A stretch of DNA of 33,465 nucleotides from an uncultured Collinsella sp. Lineage in GTDB: Bacteria; Actinomycetota; Coriobacteriia; Coriobacteriales; Coriobacteriaceae. Both the position numbers and the translations under genes were made by a program. Positions 21,338 through 30,406 of the stretch are shown in pieces. Within the stretch, counting starts at the first letter, position 1, and each line of letters opens with the position of its first letter. The notes under the pieces are model-generated. The model had not been told where the DNA came from and did not search any database. It saw nothing but the letters and a program-made list of their open reading frames with translations. The stretch spans positions 1 to 33,465 of the forward strand of contig UQHW01000024.1 in assembly GCA_900540935.1 (NCBI GenBank), given 5' to 3'.

Positions 21338-21803
21338 CCGCTATCAGGACAAGGTGCTCGAGACCTACGCGCGCTCCCTTTTGGAAGCCGCCAAGACCGA
21401 GAACCATGTGTTCGAGGACCTCGAGATGATCGAGCGCCTGGCTAGCGCCAGCCCCGAGATCATCGCCGTGCTCGACACCATGTCCAAGCGCGACCAGCTC
21501 GACCTTCTTCCCAAGGTGGCAGCTGCCTTTAAGTATGTTGCCGAGGAAGACGAGGATGTAGTGGGCGTGACCGTCACCACGGCGATCCCGCTCGACGACG
21601 AGCTGCGTCAAACCATCACTAAGAAATGCGAGCAGGACTTCGGCCGCAAGGTATTCCTTATCGAGCAGGTCGACCCGTCTATTGTAGGCGGCCTGGTGCT
21701 CGAGGCCCGCGGCGAGCGTCGTGACATCTCCGTCAAGACGCAGCTGCGCATCGCGCAGGAGACCCTCGCAAACTCTGCTAATTCGTACGGAGGTGAAGCC
21801 TAA
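21327..21803 (+). CDS. atpH: ATP synthase F1 subunit delta
   Basis: The 158-residue protein links the b stalk to the top of the alpha3beta3 head. It shows the OSCP/delta arrangement: N-terminal helices (RYQDKVLETYARSLLEAAK) and the C-terminal part VDPSIVGGLVLEARGERRDISVKTQL, which contains the family GG(L)V-R-G pattern. It is slightly shorter than the usual 175-180 residues. The ATG overlaps the end of atpF, and the stop overlaps the atpA start (TAATG), so translation is coupled on both sides. Confidence 0.94.
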   Translation: MPTSRYQDKVLETYARSLLEAAKTENHVFEDLEMIERLASASPEIIAVLDTMSKRDQLDLLPKVAAAFKYVAEEDEDVVGVTVTTAIPLDDELRQTITKKCEQDFGRKVFLIEQVDPSIVGGLVLEARGERRDISVKTQLRIAQETLANSANSYGGEA

Positions 21804-23401
21804 TGTCCGAAACCCTCAATGCCCAGGATATCGCCAAGAAACTGCAGGAGCAGCTCACGAGCCTCTCCGCGACGGTCGATACGCATGAGGTTTCAACGGT
21901 CGACGAGGTAGGCGACGGCATCGCGCGCGTCTCCGGCCTCAAGAGCGCCATGGCAGGCGAGCTTCTGGAGTTTAAGAGCTCCGATACCGGTGAGACCGTC
22001 TTCGGCCTTGCCCAGAACCTTGACCGTGACGAGGTCGGCGCCGTTCTGTTCGGTGCCGTCGACTCCATCAAGGAAGGCGACGAGTGCCGCACCACTGGCC
22101 GCATTATGGATATCCCCGTGAGCCGTGCCATGCTCGGCCGCGTCGTCAATCCGCTCGGCCAGCCCATCGACGGTTTGGGTGACATTGTCGCCACGCACCG
22201 CCGTCCTATCGAGTTCAAGGCCCCCGGCGTCATCGACCGTACCCCGGTGTGCGAGCCGGTTCAGACCGGCCTGCTGGCTATCGACTCCATGGTGCCTATC
22301 GGCCGTGGTCAGCGTGAGCTCATCATCGGCGACCGTAAGACCGGTAAGACCGCCATCGCCATCGACGCTATCCTCAATCAGCGCGGCAAGGGCATGGTCT
22401 GCATCTATGTCGCCATCGGCCAGAAGGCCTCCACGGTTGCTAACATCCGCGAGACCCTCGCTCAGCACGGTGCGCTCGACTACACCATCATCGTTTCGGC
22501 CACCGCTGCCGATTCCGCCCCTATGCAGTACATCGCGCCTATGGCCGGTGCCGCTATCGGCGAGTTCTTTATGTACAACGGCGAGGACGGCAAGCCCGCC
22601 AGCGAGACCAACCCCGGCGGTCACGTGCTCGTCATCTACGACGACCTGTCCAAGCAGGCCGTGGCCTACCGTCAGATGTCGCTGACGCTGCATCGTCCGC
22701 CCGGACGCGAGGCCTACCCTGGCGACATCTTCTACCTGCACTCTCGTCTGCTCGAGCGTGCCGTCAAGATGTCCAAGAAGAACGGCTACGGCTCCATGAC
22801 GGCACTGCCGATCATCGAGACCCAGGACGGCGACGTCTCGGCCTACATTCCGACCAACGTCATTTCCATTACCGATGGTCAGATCTACCTGCAGTCCGAG
22901 CTCTTCTTCCAGGGTCAGCGCCCGGCAGTCGACGTGGGCATCTCCGTGTCCCGCGTCGGTGGCGATGCACAGACCAAGGCCATGAAGCAGGTCGCCGGCA
23001 ACCTCCGTCTGGACCTCGCTTCGTACCAGGAGCTCGCTGGCTTTACCCAGTTCGGCTCCGACCTCGACGAGGCTACTCAGAAGCAGCTGACCCATGGTGC
23101 CCGCATGACCGAGCTCCTGAAGCAGCCGCGCTACCAGCCGTTTGAGGTTGGCGAGCAGATCGTTACGCTGTTTGCCGGCAACGAGGGCTTCCTGGATGAC
23201 CTGGAGATCGCCGACGTGCTGCCTTTCCGTGCCGAGCTCATCGAGTACATGGACAATGGCTTTGGCTCGCTGCTCGACAAGGTTCGCGCCAAGAAGATCG
23301 ACGACGACACCAAGGCCGAGCTCTTGCGTGTCATCGGTGACTTCAAGCAGCAGTTCATGGCCAAGCACCATTCGGATGTTTCTGGATCAGAGGAGAACTA
23401 A
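21803..23401 (+). CDS. atpA: ATP synthase F1 subunit alpha
   Basis: The 532-residue non-catalytic nucleotide-binding subunit has Walker A GDRKTGKT near residue 176 (GxxxxGKT), the alpha-type GRVVNPLGQPIDGLG, the VIYDDLSKQAVAYRQMSLTLHRPPGREAYPGD region containing Walker B and the Arg finger neighbourhood, and ITDGQIYLQSELFFQGQRPAVDVGISVSRVGG. Translation begins at a TAATG junction with atpH. Confidence 0.98.
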   Translation: MSETLNAQDIAKKLQEQLTSLSATVDTHEVSTVDEVGDGIARVSGLKSAMAGELLEFKSSDTGETVFGLAQNLDRDEVGAVLFGAVDSIKEGDECRTTGRIMDIPVSRAMLGRVVNPLGQPIDGLGDIVATHRRPIEFKAPGVIDRTPVCEPVQTGLLAIDSMVPIGRGQRELIIGDRKTGKTAIAIDAILNQRGKGMVCIYVAIGQKASTVANIRETLAQHGALDYTIIVSATAADSAPMQYIAPMAGAAIGEFFMYNGEDGKPASETNPGGHVLVIYDDLSKQAVAYRQMSLTLHRPPGREAYPGDIFYLHSRLLERAVKMSKKNGYGSMTALPIIETQDGDVSAYIPTNVISITDGQIYLQSELFFQGQRPAVDVGISVSRVGGDAQTKAMKQVAGNLRLDLASYQELAGFTQFGSDLDEATQKQLTHGARMTELLKQPRYQPFEVGEQIVTLFAGNEGFLDDLEIADVLPFRAELIEYMDNGFGSLLDKVRAKKIDDDTKAELLRVIGDFKQQFMAKHHSDVSGSEEN

Positions 23402-23406
23402 GCCCC

Positions 23407-24315
23407 ATGGCCAACCTTCGCGACATTAAGAAGCGAATCTCCTCGGTTACCACGACCAAGCAGATCACGCGCACGATGGAGATGGTCTCTACGGCCAAGA
23501 TCCGTCGTGCCCTCGATCGCTCCAAGCAGGCCGAGCCCTATAAGGAGGCGCTGACCGACGTCATGTTGACGGTCGCCGGCGACGCCTCCTGTTCGGGCAC
23601 CGATCCCATGCTGCAGAAGCATGAGAGCGTCAAGCATGGCCTGATTGTCGTTATTGCCTCGGACCGTGGCCTTGCCGGCGGTTTCAATACGACGGTGGAG
23701 CGCACGGCCGAAAAGCTCGCCGCTTCTTGGGCGAACGACGGCATCGAGTGCGAGATCATCGCGTGCGGGCGTAAGCCGGCCACGTATTTCCGTGACCGCG
23801 CAAACGTCGTCATGCACTTTGAGGGCAACTCCTCTGAGCCCGATTTCAATCAGGCCCGCATGATCTCCTCTCATATCTGCGATGCGTATCGTGCCGGTGA
23901 GCTTGACCGTGTCGAGCTTGTCTACCACCACGCCAAGAACCGCGTGGATCAGGAGCTTCGCGTCGAGCATCTGTTGCCGCTCGACCCCGAGATGATCGCT
24001 ATGGCCCACGGTCCGCGTAAGAACGAGACCGACGCCCCTAAGCGCATCTCGTCCACGTTCGAGTTCGTGCCCTCTCCCGAGCATGTTCTCGGCAAGCTTG
24101 TGCCGTCTTATATCCTGACGGTCATCTACCAGGCCCTGATCGATTCGGCGGCTGCCGAGCAGGGTGCACGCCGCAAGGCCATGCACTCCGCGACGGAAAA
24201 CGCCACCGCGATCATCTCGACCCTTACCCGCACGTATAGTCGCGTGCGCCAGGCTTCGATCACGACCGAGATTAACGAGATCGTCGGCGGAGCCTCAGCA
24301 TTGGAGGAACAGTAA
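23407..24315 (+). CDS. atpG: ATP synthase F1 subunit gamma
   Basis: The 302-residue rotor shaft has the conserved N-terminal helix NLRDIKKRISSVTTTKQITRTMEMVSTAKIRR, the VIASDRGLAGGFNT segment, and the C-terminal helix ARRKAMHSATENATAIISTLTRTYSRVRQASITTEINEIVGGASAL that enters the alpha3beta3 cavity. Its ATG lies 5 bp after the atpA stop, with GAGGAG in the end of atpA as ribosome site. The stop codon overlaps the atpD start. Confidence 0.97.
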   Translation: MANLRDIKKRISSVTTTKQITRTMEMVSTAKIRRALDRSKQAEPYKEALTDVMLTVAGDASCSGTDPMLQKHESVKHGLIVVIASDRGLAGGFNTTVERTAEKLAASWANDGIECEIIACGRKPATYFRDRANVVMHFEGNSSEPDFNQARMISSHICDAYRAGELDRVELVYHHAKNRVDQELRVEHLLPLDPEMIAMAHGPRKNETDAPKRISSTFEFVPSPEHVLGKLVPSYILTVIYQALIDSAAAEQGARRKAMHSATENATAIISTLTRTYSRVRQASITTEINEIVGGASALEEQ

Positions 24316-25769
24316 TGGCTAATAACACCGTAAAGCTTGCGGTCGAGGAAGCCACCAAGAAGACGACTGCCGGTGATGGTCGCATCGTGCGAATCATCGG
24401 CCCTGTCGTTGACGTCAAGTTTGACGGCGCGGTGCCCCCGATCTACAACGCGCTCACGGTCGAGGCCGAGACCCCGATCGGTCACCTGAGCACGATCCTC
24501 GAGGTCGAGAGCCAGCTTCCGGGCGGCGTCGTCCGCACGGTCGCCATGTCCTCGACCGACGGCCTGCAGCGCGGCCTCATCGCCACCGATACCGGTGAGC
24601 CCATGAAGATGCCCGTTGGCCCCAAGACGCTCGGCCGTATTTGGAACGTCATGGGCAAGCCCGTCGACGGCAAGCCCATGCCCGAGGTGGAGGAGTTCTA
24701 CCCCATCCACCATGCAGCGCCCCGTTTCGACGAGCTCACCACCAAGACCGAGATCTTCGAGACCGGCATCAAGGCCGTCGACCTGCTCGAGCCCTACATC
24801 CGTGGCGGCAAGACAGGCCTGTTCGGCGGCGCCGGCGTTGGCAAGACCGTTCTGATTCAGGAGCTCATCAACAACCTCGCCCAGGAGCACGGCGGCACCT
24901 CGGTGTTCACCGGCGTCGGCGAGCGTACCCGCGAGGGCACCGACCTGTTCCTCGAGATGAGCGAGTCTGGCGTTATCGACAAGACCTGCTTGGTCTATGG
25001 TCAGATGAACGAGCCGCCCGGAGCGCGTCTGCGCATCGGTCTGGCCGGCCTTACCACCGCTGAGTACTTCCGCGATCGCGGCCAGGACGTTCTGCTGTTC
25101 ATCGACAACATCTTCCGCTTCTCCCAGGCAGGTTCCGAGGTTTCCGCACTGCTGGGCCGTATGCCGTCCGCCGTTGGTTACCAGCCCACGCTGGCAACCG
25201 AGATGGGCGACCTCCAGGAGCGCATTACCTCGACCAAGACGGGCTCCATTACCTCCGTCCAGGCTGTCTACGTCCCCGCAGACGACCTGACCGACCCGGC
25301 GCCTGCCACGACGTTTACGCACCTCGACGCCACCACGGTTCTTTCGCGTAGCATTTCGTCGCTCGGCCTGTTCCCGGCTATCGACCCGCTCGCATCTTCC
25401 TCCGACGCTCTCGATCCCTCGATCGTCGGCGAGGAGCACTACCGTGTCGCCGTCAAGGTCCAGGAGCTCCTGCAGGAGTACTCCGACCTTCAGGACATCA
25501 TCGCCATTCTGGGTATGGACGAGCTGTCCGAGGAGCAGCGCCTTACGGTCAACCGTGCCCGTAAGATTCAGCAGTTCCTCTCGCAGTCCTTCCACGTCGC
25601 CGAGAAGTTCACCGGCAACCCCGGTGTCTACGTCCGCGTCGAGGATACCGTCCGCTCTTTCGCCGAGATTGTCGACGGCAAGGCCGATGACCTGCCCGAG
25701 CAGGCTTTCCGCTATGCTTCCACGATTGAGGACGTGCGCGAGCGCGCCCGCAAGATGGGGGAGAAGTAG
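24315..25769 (+). CDS. atpD: ATP synthase F1 subunit beta
   Basis: The 484-residue catalytic subunit has Walker A GGAGVGKT (about 172-179), the catalytic GERTREG, QMNEPPGARLR, Walker B DVLLFIDNIFRF, and GRMPSAVGYQPTLATEMGDLQERI. The N-terminal 15-20 residues are an extension beyond the usual start of the beta-barrel (GRIVRIIGPVVDVKF). Overlaps atpG by the TAATG junction. Confidence 0.98.
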   Translation: MANNTVKLAVEEATKKTTAGDGRIVRIIGPVVDVKFDGAVPPIYNALTVEAETPIGHLSTILEVESQLPGGVVRTVAMSSTDGLQRGLIATDTGEPMKMPVGPKTLGRIWNVMGKPVDGKPMPEVEEFYPIHHAAPRFDELTTKTEIFETGIKAVDLLEPYIRGGKTGLFGGAGVGKTVLIQELINNLAQEHGGTSVFTGVGERTREGTDLFLEMSESGVIDKTCLVYGQMNEPPGARLRIGLAGLTTAEYFRDRGQDVLLFIDNIFRFSQAGSEVSALLGRMPSAVGYQPTLATEMGDLQERITSTKTGSITSVQAVYVPADDLTDPAPATTFTHLDATTVLSRSISSLGLFPAIDPLASSSDALDPSIVGEEHYRVAVKVQELLQEYSDLQDIIAILGMDELSEEQRLTVNRARKIQQFLSQSFHVAEKFTGNPGVYVRVEDTVRSFAEIVDGKADDLPEQAFRYASTIEDVRERARKMGEK

Positions 25770-25772
25770 GTT

Positions 25773-26165
25773 ATGCGTATCCGCATCGTGTGCCCCGTGA
25801 GCTGCGCCTATGAGGGCGACGCTGCGTTTGTGTCGATTCCGTCCACGGATGGCGAGTTTGGCGTTCTGCCTGCTCACTCCAGCGAGATCTGCACGATCGA
25901 CCGCGGTTACGTTCGCGTTTCCGATAAGGCCATGGGCACTGTCGACCACACGTTTGCCGTGGCCGGCGGCTATGCCCAGGTTGCGGACGATGTCGTGACC
26001 GTTCTCGCCGAGCGCGCTTGCGATTTGGCGACCGTCGATGCCGACAAGCTTAAAGCTGATATTCAAGGTTTTGAAGAGAAGCTGGGTAATTTGTCGGAGG
26101 ATGATGCACGCCGCGCCTACCTCTATAATGAAATCGCATGGTGTAAGCTCAAGCTTGCCCAATAG
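25773..26165 (+). CDS. atpC: ATP synthase F1 subunit epsilon
   Basis: The 130-residue rotor subunit has an N-terminal beta-sandwich with DGEFGVLPAHSSEICTIDRGYVRV, and a C-terminal two-helix part (DADKLKADIQGFEEKLGNLSEDDARRAYLYNEIAWCKLKLA) that regulates ATP hydrolysis in many bacteria. It is the last gene of the operon, 3 bp after atpD, and is followed by a strong terminator. Confidence 0.95.
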   Translation: MRIRIVCPVSCAYEGDAAFVSIPSTDGEFGVLPAHSSEICTIDRGYVRVSDKAMGTVDHTFAVAGGYAQVADDVVTVLAERACDLATVDADKLKADIQGFEEKLGNLSEDDARRAYLYNEIAWCKLKLAQ

Positions 26166-26201
26166 TCAAACGATTTAGCGTTCGACCATTTGCGAACACA
26201 T

Positions 26202-26240
26202 CATGCCCGGGATGGCCCAGCCATCCCGGGCATGCTTTTT
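26202..26240 (+). terminator. Intrinsic terminator of the ATP synthase operon
   Basis: CATGCCCGGGATGG (26202-26215) pairs perfectly with CCATCCCGGGCATG (26221-26234), loop CCCAG, then CTTTTT. A 14-bp GC-rich stem with a T-run is a strong terminator. murA starts only 14 bp later, so some read-through into murA is possible. Confidence 0.9.
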
Positions 26241-26253
26241 GAAAGGGTAGACC

Positions 26254-27537
26254 TTGGATATTATCCGCGTTGAGGGTGGCCACGCCATCGGAGGCTCCGT
26301 GCCCGTCTCGGGTGCCAAGAACTCCGCACTCAAACTCATGGCGGCAACGCTTCTGGCGCCGGGCAAGACGACGCTGCAGAACGTGCCCGATATTTCCGAT
26401 GTCCACGTGATGGGCAAGGTGCTCAAGGGCATGGGCGCTACGATCGATGTTCTCGACGAGCACACGCTCGAGATTGATACCTCTCAGGTCGATTCTTGGG
26501 AGGCCCCCTACGAGCTCGTTGCCAAGATGCGTGCTTCCACCGCCGTGATGGGACCCCTGCTGGGTCGCTTCCATCGCGCCAAGATCGCCATGCCGGGCGG
26601 CTGCAACCTGGGTGCTCGCAAGATCGATATGCACATTCTTGGTCTTGAGGCCCTGGGCGTTGAGTTCGATACCGCCCACGGTTACATCAACGCTAATGCG
26701 CCCCAAGGTCTGCGCGGTACCACCGTCACGCTCGAGTTCGCCAGTGTCGGTGCGACCGAGAACCTCATTATGGCATCCGTGCGCGCGCAGGGCACCACGG
26801 TTATCGACAATGCCGCCCGCGAGCCCGAGATCGTCGACCTCGCCAACATGCTCAACGAGATGGGCGCCAAGATTGTTGGCGCCGGCACGCCCGTCGTGAC
26901 TATCGAAGGCGTGGAAGAGCTCCATCCTGTTACCCATCGCGTAGTAGGCGACCGCATCGAGGCCGGTACCTTTATCGTTGCCGGTGCGTTGATGGCCGAC
27001 GATCGCGGTGTCGATGTCACGGGCTTTTGCCCCATTCACTTGGGCATGGTGCTCAAGAAGATGGAGCTCATGGGTATCGACTGCGAGCGCGTCGAGGATG
27101 GCGTCCATGTGAACCGTGCCGAGCGCATCAAGCCGGTCGACATCCAGACGCTTCCGTTCCCCGGCTTCCCGACGGACATGCAGGCGCAGATTATGGTACT
27201 CTCCGCCCTTGCCGACGGTAGCTCCGTTATCACCGAGAACATCTTCGAGAATCGCTTTATGTTTGCCTCTGAGCTGGTGCGCATGGGTGCCGACATTCGT
27301 ATCGAGAGCCATCATGCCATGATTCATGGCGTCAGGGGCTTCTCGGGCGCACAGGTTACCTCGCCCGATCTGCGTGGCGGAGCGGCCCTCGTCGTAGCGG
27401 GCTTGATCGCCGACGGGACGACCGAGGTTTCGGCCATCCATCACATCAAGCGCGGCTACGAGCAGTTTGTCGAAAAGCTGCAGGCGCTCGGTGCGCATGT
27501 CGAGCATGCTACCGTCCCCGATCCCGTCATCTACTAA
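26254..27537 (+). CDS. murA: UDP-N-acetylglucosamine 1-carboxyvinyltransferase
   Basis: MurA transfers enolpyruvate from PEP to UDP-GlcNAc, the committed step of peptidoglycan precursor synthesis. The 427-residue protein has GSVPVSGAKNSALKLMAATLL at the start (the conserved Lys-Asn pair), the catalytic Cys117 in MPGGCNLGARKIDMH (the fosfomycin target, intact here), and a PGFPTDMQAQ loop followed by ITENIFENRFM. The start is TTG 26254 with GAAAGGG 6-12 bases upstream; no better ATG exists in frame. The LCP gene follows within 12 bp, forming a cell-wall operon. Confidence 0.96.
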   Translation: MDIIRVEGGHAIGGSVPVSGAKNSALKLMAATLLAPGKTTLQNVPDISDVHVMGKVLKGMGATIDVLDEHTLEIDTSQVDSWEAPYELVAKMRASTAVMGPLLGRFHRAKIAMPGGCNLGARKIDMHILGLEALGVEFDTAHGYINANAPQGLRGTTVTLEFASVGATENLIMASVRAQGTTVIDNAAREPEIVDLANMLNEMGAKIVGAGTPVVTIEGVEELHPVTHRVVGDRIEAGTFIVAGALMADDRGVDVTGFCPIHLGMVLKKMELMGIDCERVEDGVHVNRAERIKPVDIQTLPFPGFPTDMQAQIMVLSALADGSSVITENIFENRFMFASELVRMGADIRIESHHAMIHGVRGFSGAQVTSPDLRGGAALVVAGLIADGTTEVSAIHHIKRGYEQFVEKLQALGAHVEHATVPDPVIY

Positions 27538-27549
27538 TACAGGTTGCCT

Positions 27550-28785
27550 ATGTTTAATAAAAAGCCCCTCGCGGATACCACCGCCCGAAGACCCTCAACT
27601 GGTGCGCAGGCCAAGATCTACAGTCGCGATAACGTGGCTCGCTATTCCGAGCGCGCGCGCCAACGTCGTCGTAGCCACACGATTCGTCACGTCGCGCTCA
27701 TTGTCGTGCTTGGCGTGCTGCTGAGTGCCACTACCGCTGCCGGCCTGTGGTTTGCCACCATTATGGGCAAGCTCGGCGATTCTAATGTCATTACCGACAA
27801 TCTGCGTCGGGTTCTGGTTGACACCGATGAGGCAAAGGATCCGTTCTACGTGCTGCTTCTTGGCACCGACGGCCGTCCGGGCGAGGATACGTATCGTGCC
27901 GACTCGATTATCCTGGCACGCATCGACCCCACGCAAAAGCAGGCGACGCTCATTTCCGTTCCGCGCGACACCAAGGTCGAGTACAAGGGCGAGACCATGA
28001 AGATCAACGCCTGCCATACCGTTGGCGGTGCCGAGGCCATGGTCGAGGCGGTCAACGAGCTGTGCGGTGTTCAGATTTCCCACTATGCCGAGGTCAGCTT
28101 CGACGGTATGCAGGCACTGATTGATTCGGTTGGCGGTATCGACATTAACGCAACCGATGATGTTGACGACCCCGAGCACCTGGATATTAAGATTACCGCT
28201 GGCCAGCAGCATATGGACGGTGCCACCGCCCTTACCTATGCCCGCTGCCGCTACACCTATGCCGACGGCGATTACACGCGCATGCGCCACCAGCGTCAGG
28301 TGCTTGGCGCCCTTGCCAACCAGATTCTCAATAACTTCGATGCCACGAAGATTTTTGGCCTGGTTAATTCGCTGTCCGATATGCTCGTAACCGATATGAG
28401 CGTTCAGGATATCGTGGCTACGGTCAACGCCATGCGCGGTATGGATGTCGACGGTATCTACTCGGCCAACCTGCCCTCGTACGCCGACGACAGCACCATG
28501 ATCGACGGTGTGAGCTACGTCTTTGTCTACGAGGACGAGCTCAAGGAAATGATGGAGCGCGTCGATGCCGGCAAGGATCCCAAGGGTCCCAACACCATGG
28601 GTCTTTCCGACGGTTCCAGCTCTACGATCGGCGACCTGAACAACAACACGTCTGACGACTACGCAAACGGTACCGCAACCTCATCGGTCAGCTCTGACGA
28701 TTCCGATGACTCAAGCGATTCGAGCGATTCGGACTACTACGAAGAGCCCACCGGCGACGGCAACGGCTACGAGGCCAACTACTAA
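27550..28785 (+). CDS. LytR-CpsA-Psr (LCP) family cell-wall glycopolymer ligase
   Basis: The 411-residue protein has a basic cytoplasmic N terminus, one membrane anchor (about 47-69) and an extracellular LCP domain: VLLLGTDGRPGEDTYRADSI, ISVPRDTKV, HYAEVSFDGMQALIDSVGGI, and YARCRYTYADGDYTRMRHQRQV with the conserved Arg residues. LCP proteins attach teichoic acid-like or capsule polymers from lipid carriers to peptidoglycan. The last 50 residues are Ser/Asp-rich (SDDSDDSSDSSDSDYYEE), probably a flexible tail. ATG 27550 is preferred to the in-frame TTG 27544. It directly follows murA. Confidence 0.92.
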   Translation: MFNKKPLADTTARRPSTGAQAKIYSRDNVARYSERARQRRRSHTIRHVALIVVLGVLLSATTAAGLWFATIMGKLGDSNVITDNLRRVLVDTDEAKDPFYVLLLGTDGRPGEDTYRADSIILARIDPTQKQATLISVPRDTKVEYKGETMKINACHTVGGAEAMVEAVNELCGVQISHYAEVSFDGMQALIDSVGGIDINATDDVDDPEHLDIKITAGQQHMDGATALTYARCRYTYADGDYTRMRHQRQVLGALANQILNNFDATKIFGLVNSLSDMLVTDMSVQDIVATVNAMRGMDVDGIYSANLPSYADDSTMIDGVSYVFVYEDELKEMMERVDAGKDPKGPNTMGLSDGSSSTIGDLNNNTSDDYANGTATSSVSSDDSDDSSDSSDSDYYEEPTGDGNGYEANY

Positions 28786-28951
28786 GTTACGGCGTTTTAC
28801 CAAACGCCGTAACGGCTCGACGCTGCGCGCCGCCCAAGGCGACAATTTGTCATTCAAAAGGCAGGGCATGACCAGAAGGTCAATGCCCTGCCTTTTTCAT
28901 GCCAACTTGTTCGCCTTGGATTTCGCTCGCTGACGTTGGCTCAACCTGCGG
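28786..28951 (+). repeat. Modular structured intergenic element, copy C (full length)
   Basis: Begins at the first base after the LCP stop codon. Hairpin GTTACGGCGTTT/AAACGCCGTAAC (28786-28813, loop TACC), linker CGACGCTGCGCGCC, helix half CCAAGGCGA (28834-28842), terminator (28856-28897), pairing half TCGCCTTGG (28911-28919), tail with TCGCTCGCTG and ACCTGCGG. Compared with copy B, the front hairpin is of a different sequence type, and three helix positions show paired changes. Confidence 0.82.
28856..28897 (+). terminator. Intrinsic terminator inside modular element copy C
   Basis: AAAAGGCAGGGCAT (28856-28869) pairs with ATGCCCTGCCTTTT (28883-28896); GACC/AGAA/GGTC forms the apex. It ends the murA-LCP unit. 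Relative to copies A and B one A-T pair is changed to G-C on both sides. Confidence 0.9.
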
Positions 28952-28974
28952 TGCTGACTACTCCCCTTGCACCA

Positions 28975-29015
28975 AAAACCGCCCCGTTCTCGGTTTTGAG
29001 GACGGGGCGGTTTTG
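28975..29015. terminator. Bidirectional terminator between the LCP gene and pepT
   Basis: AAAACCGCCCCGT and ACGGGGCGGTTTT, with CTC/GAG above them, form a long stem flanked by an A-run and a T-run. It suits convergent genes: the LCP gene on plus and pepT on minus. Confidence 0.85.
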
Positions 29016-29038
29016 CTTACCTAGATTGTTCGAGTTCC

Positions 29039-30286
29039 TTATGCAAAGCGGGTGACGAGCTCCTGGAGCACGTCGGTCATCTTGACGAGCGAACTAACCG
29101 GGACGAACTCGTTGACGCCGTGGTAGCAATAGCCGCCGGTGGAAAGGTTGGGGCAGGGCAGACCGCGGAACGACAGCTGGGCGCCGTCGGTGCCGCCGCG
29201 AATCGGCAGCACTTGGGGCTCAACGCCGCAGGCAAGGTAGGCTTCCTTGACAACATCAATAAGCTCGGGATAGTCACCAACGATCTCGGCCATATTTCGA
29301 TACTGCTGCTTAATCTCGACCGTCACGCGCTCCTCACCCAGACGCTGGTTGAGCATCGAGGCGGCGGCATCAATAAGGTCGAGTTTCTGCTGGAACTTGG
29401 CGGCGTCATGGTCGCGGACGATATAACGCGCTGTGGCGTGATCGACGGTCGCAGATACGCCCTCAAGGTGATAAAAGCCCTCGTAGCCTTCCGTATACTC
29501 CGGGCGCTGCACGTAGGGGAGCAACGCGTTGAAGTCGCAGAACAGATTGCCTGCGTTGATCATACGGCCCTTGGCGTCGCCCGGGTGGATGGACTGGCCC
29601 TCAAAGCGGACGGTCGCCTCGGCGGCGTTAAAGCACTCCCACTCCAGCTCGCCGATGGGGCCGCCGTCGACCGTGTAGGCGTACTTGCAGCCAAAGGTAT
29701 CGATATCCAACAGCTCGGCTCCGTGGCCGATCTCCTCGTCAGGGCAGAAGCAAATGCCGAGTGCGGGATGGGGCAGAGAGGGGTCCTGAGCGATGCGCGC
29801 GACAAGTGACATGATCTCGGCGACGCCTGCCTTGTCGTCCGCGCCCAGCAGCGTGGTGCCATCGCTGCAGACCAGGTCCTCACCCGCGAGGTCGTTCAGG
29901 GCGGGAAGCTTGGCGGTACTCATGGCAACGGGCTTACCGTCAACCGTGCCGCAGACCAGGTCGCCGCCTTCGTAGTGTACGATGTGCGGTTTCACGCCGG
30001 CACCCGGTGCAACTTCGGTGGTGTCGAGATGGGCGATCAGGCCCAGGGCGGGCTTGTCCTCAGCGCCCGCACTTGCGGGGATATGCGCGCAGACATAGGC
30101 GTGCTCGGTCACGTGGGCATCTTCCGCACCAAGCTCGCGCAGCTCTTTAGCCAGCACGTTGGCAAGGTCAAACTGAACGGCGCTCGAGGGTACCTGGTCG
30201 CAGTTTGCATCCTCGGACTGCGTGTTGATCTGGACGTAGCGCAAAAAGCGCTCGAGGACATCGGGGTTCGTGGTGGTGTTTTCCAT
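29039..30286 (-). CDS. pepT: Peptidase T (tripeptide aminopeptidase)
   Basis: The 415-residue M20 family aminopeptidase removes N-terminal residues from tripeptides. Dizinc motifs: IAHLDTTE with His86 and Asp88, LLGADDKAG with the bridging Asp near 150, FCPDEEIGHG with the catalytic Glu pair, and GTDGAQLSFRGLPCPNLSTGG with CYHGVNEFV near the end carrying the last metal His. The frame is open further upstream, but ATG 30286 is supported by TTGGAG 8 bases before it and by the usual family length. It is transcribed divergently from the DtxR-like regulator, with a palindrome in the 120-bp gap. Confidence 0.94.
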   Translation of the reverse strand: MENTTTNPDVLERFLRYVQINTQSEDANCDQVPSSAVQFDLANVLAKELRELGAEDAHVTEHAYVCAHIPASAGAEDKPALGLIAHLDTTEVAPGAGVKPHIVHYEGGDLVCGTVDGKPVAMSTAKLPALNDLAGEDLVCSDGTTLLGADDKAGVAEIMSLVARIAQDPSLPHPALGICFCPDEEIGHGAELLDIDTFGCKYAYTVDGGPIGELEWECFNAAEATVRFEGQSIHPGDAKGRMINAGNLFCDFNALLPYVQRPEYTEGYEGFYHLEGVSATVDHATARYIVRDHDAAKFQQKLDLIDAAASMLNQRLGEERVTVEIKQQYRNMAEIVGDYPELIDVVKEAYLACGVEPQVLPIRGGTDGAQLSFRGLPCPNLSTGGYCYHGVNEFVPVSSLVKMTDVLQELVTRFA

Positions 30287-30333
30287 AAAGACCGCTCCAA
30301 TCTTGGTCGTCGTGTGCAACAAGAACTCTAGCA

Positions 30334-30353
30334 CGGTATGCCACGGCATACCG
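30334..30353. promoter_or_regulatory. Perfect palindrome in the pepT / metalloregulator divergent gap
   Basis: CGGTATGCC AC GGCATACCG: 9-bp arms around 2 bp. It lies 48 bp from pepT and 54 bp from the regulator start, with a -10-like TAGAAT (30370-30375) between it and the regulator. This is a plausible binding site for the DtxR/MntR-like protein encoded next to it, controlling one or both directions. It does not closely match the DtxR or MntR boxes I know. Confidence 0.5.
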
Positions 30354-30406
30354 CGACGCTTGGATGGGGTAGAATCAGCCATTGAATGCAGAAGGGACGG
30401 AAGATC

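Noticed and set aside
21893..23371. A 492-codon open frame on the minus strand opposite atpA
   Set aside because: Same reason: atpA is unambiguous, and the antisense translation shows no family features or ribosome site.
24126..26162. A 678-codon open frame on the minus strand opposite atpG-atpD-atpC
   Set aside because: It lies opposite three certain ATP synthase genes and is a product of GC-rich codon bias. Its translation is low in recognisable motifs and rich in Gly/Leu/Asp/Val repeats typical of shadow frames.
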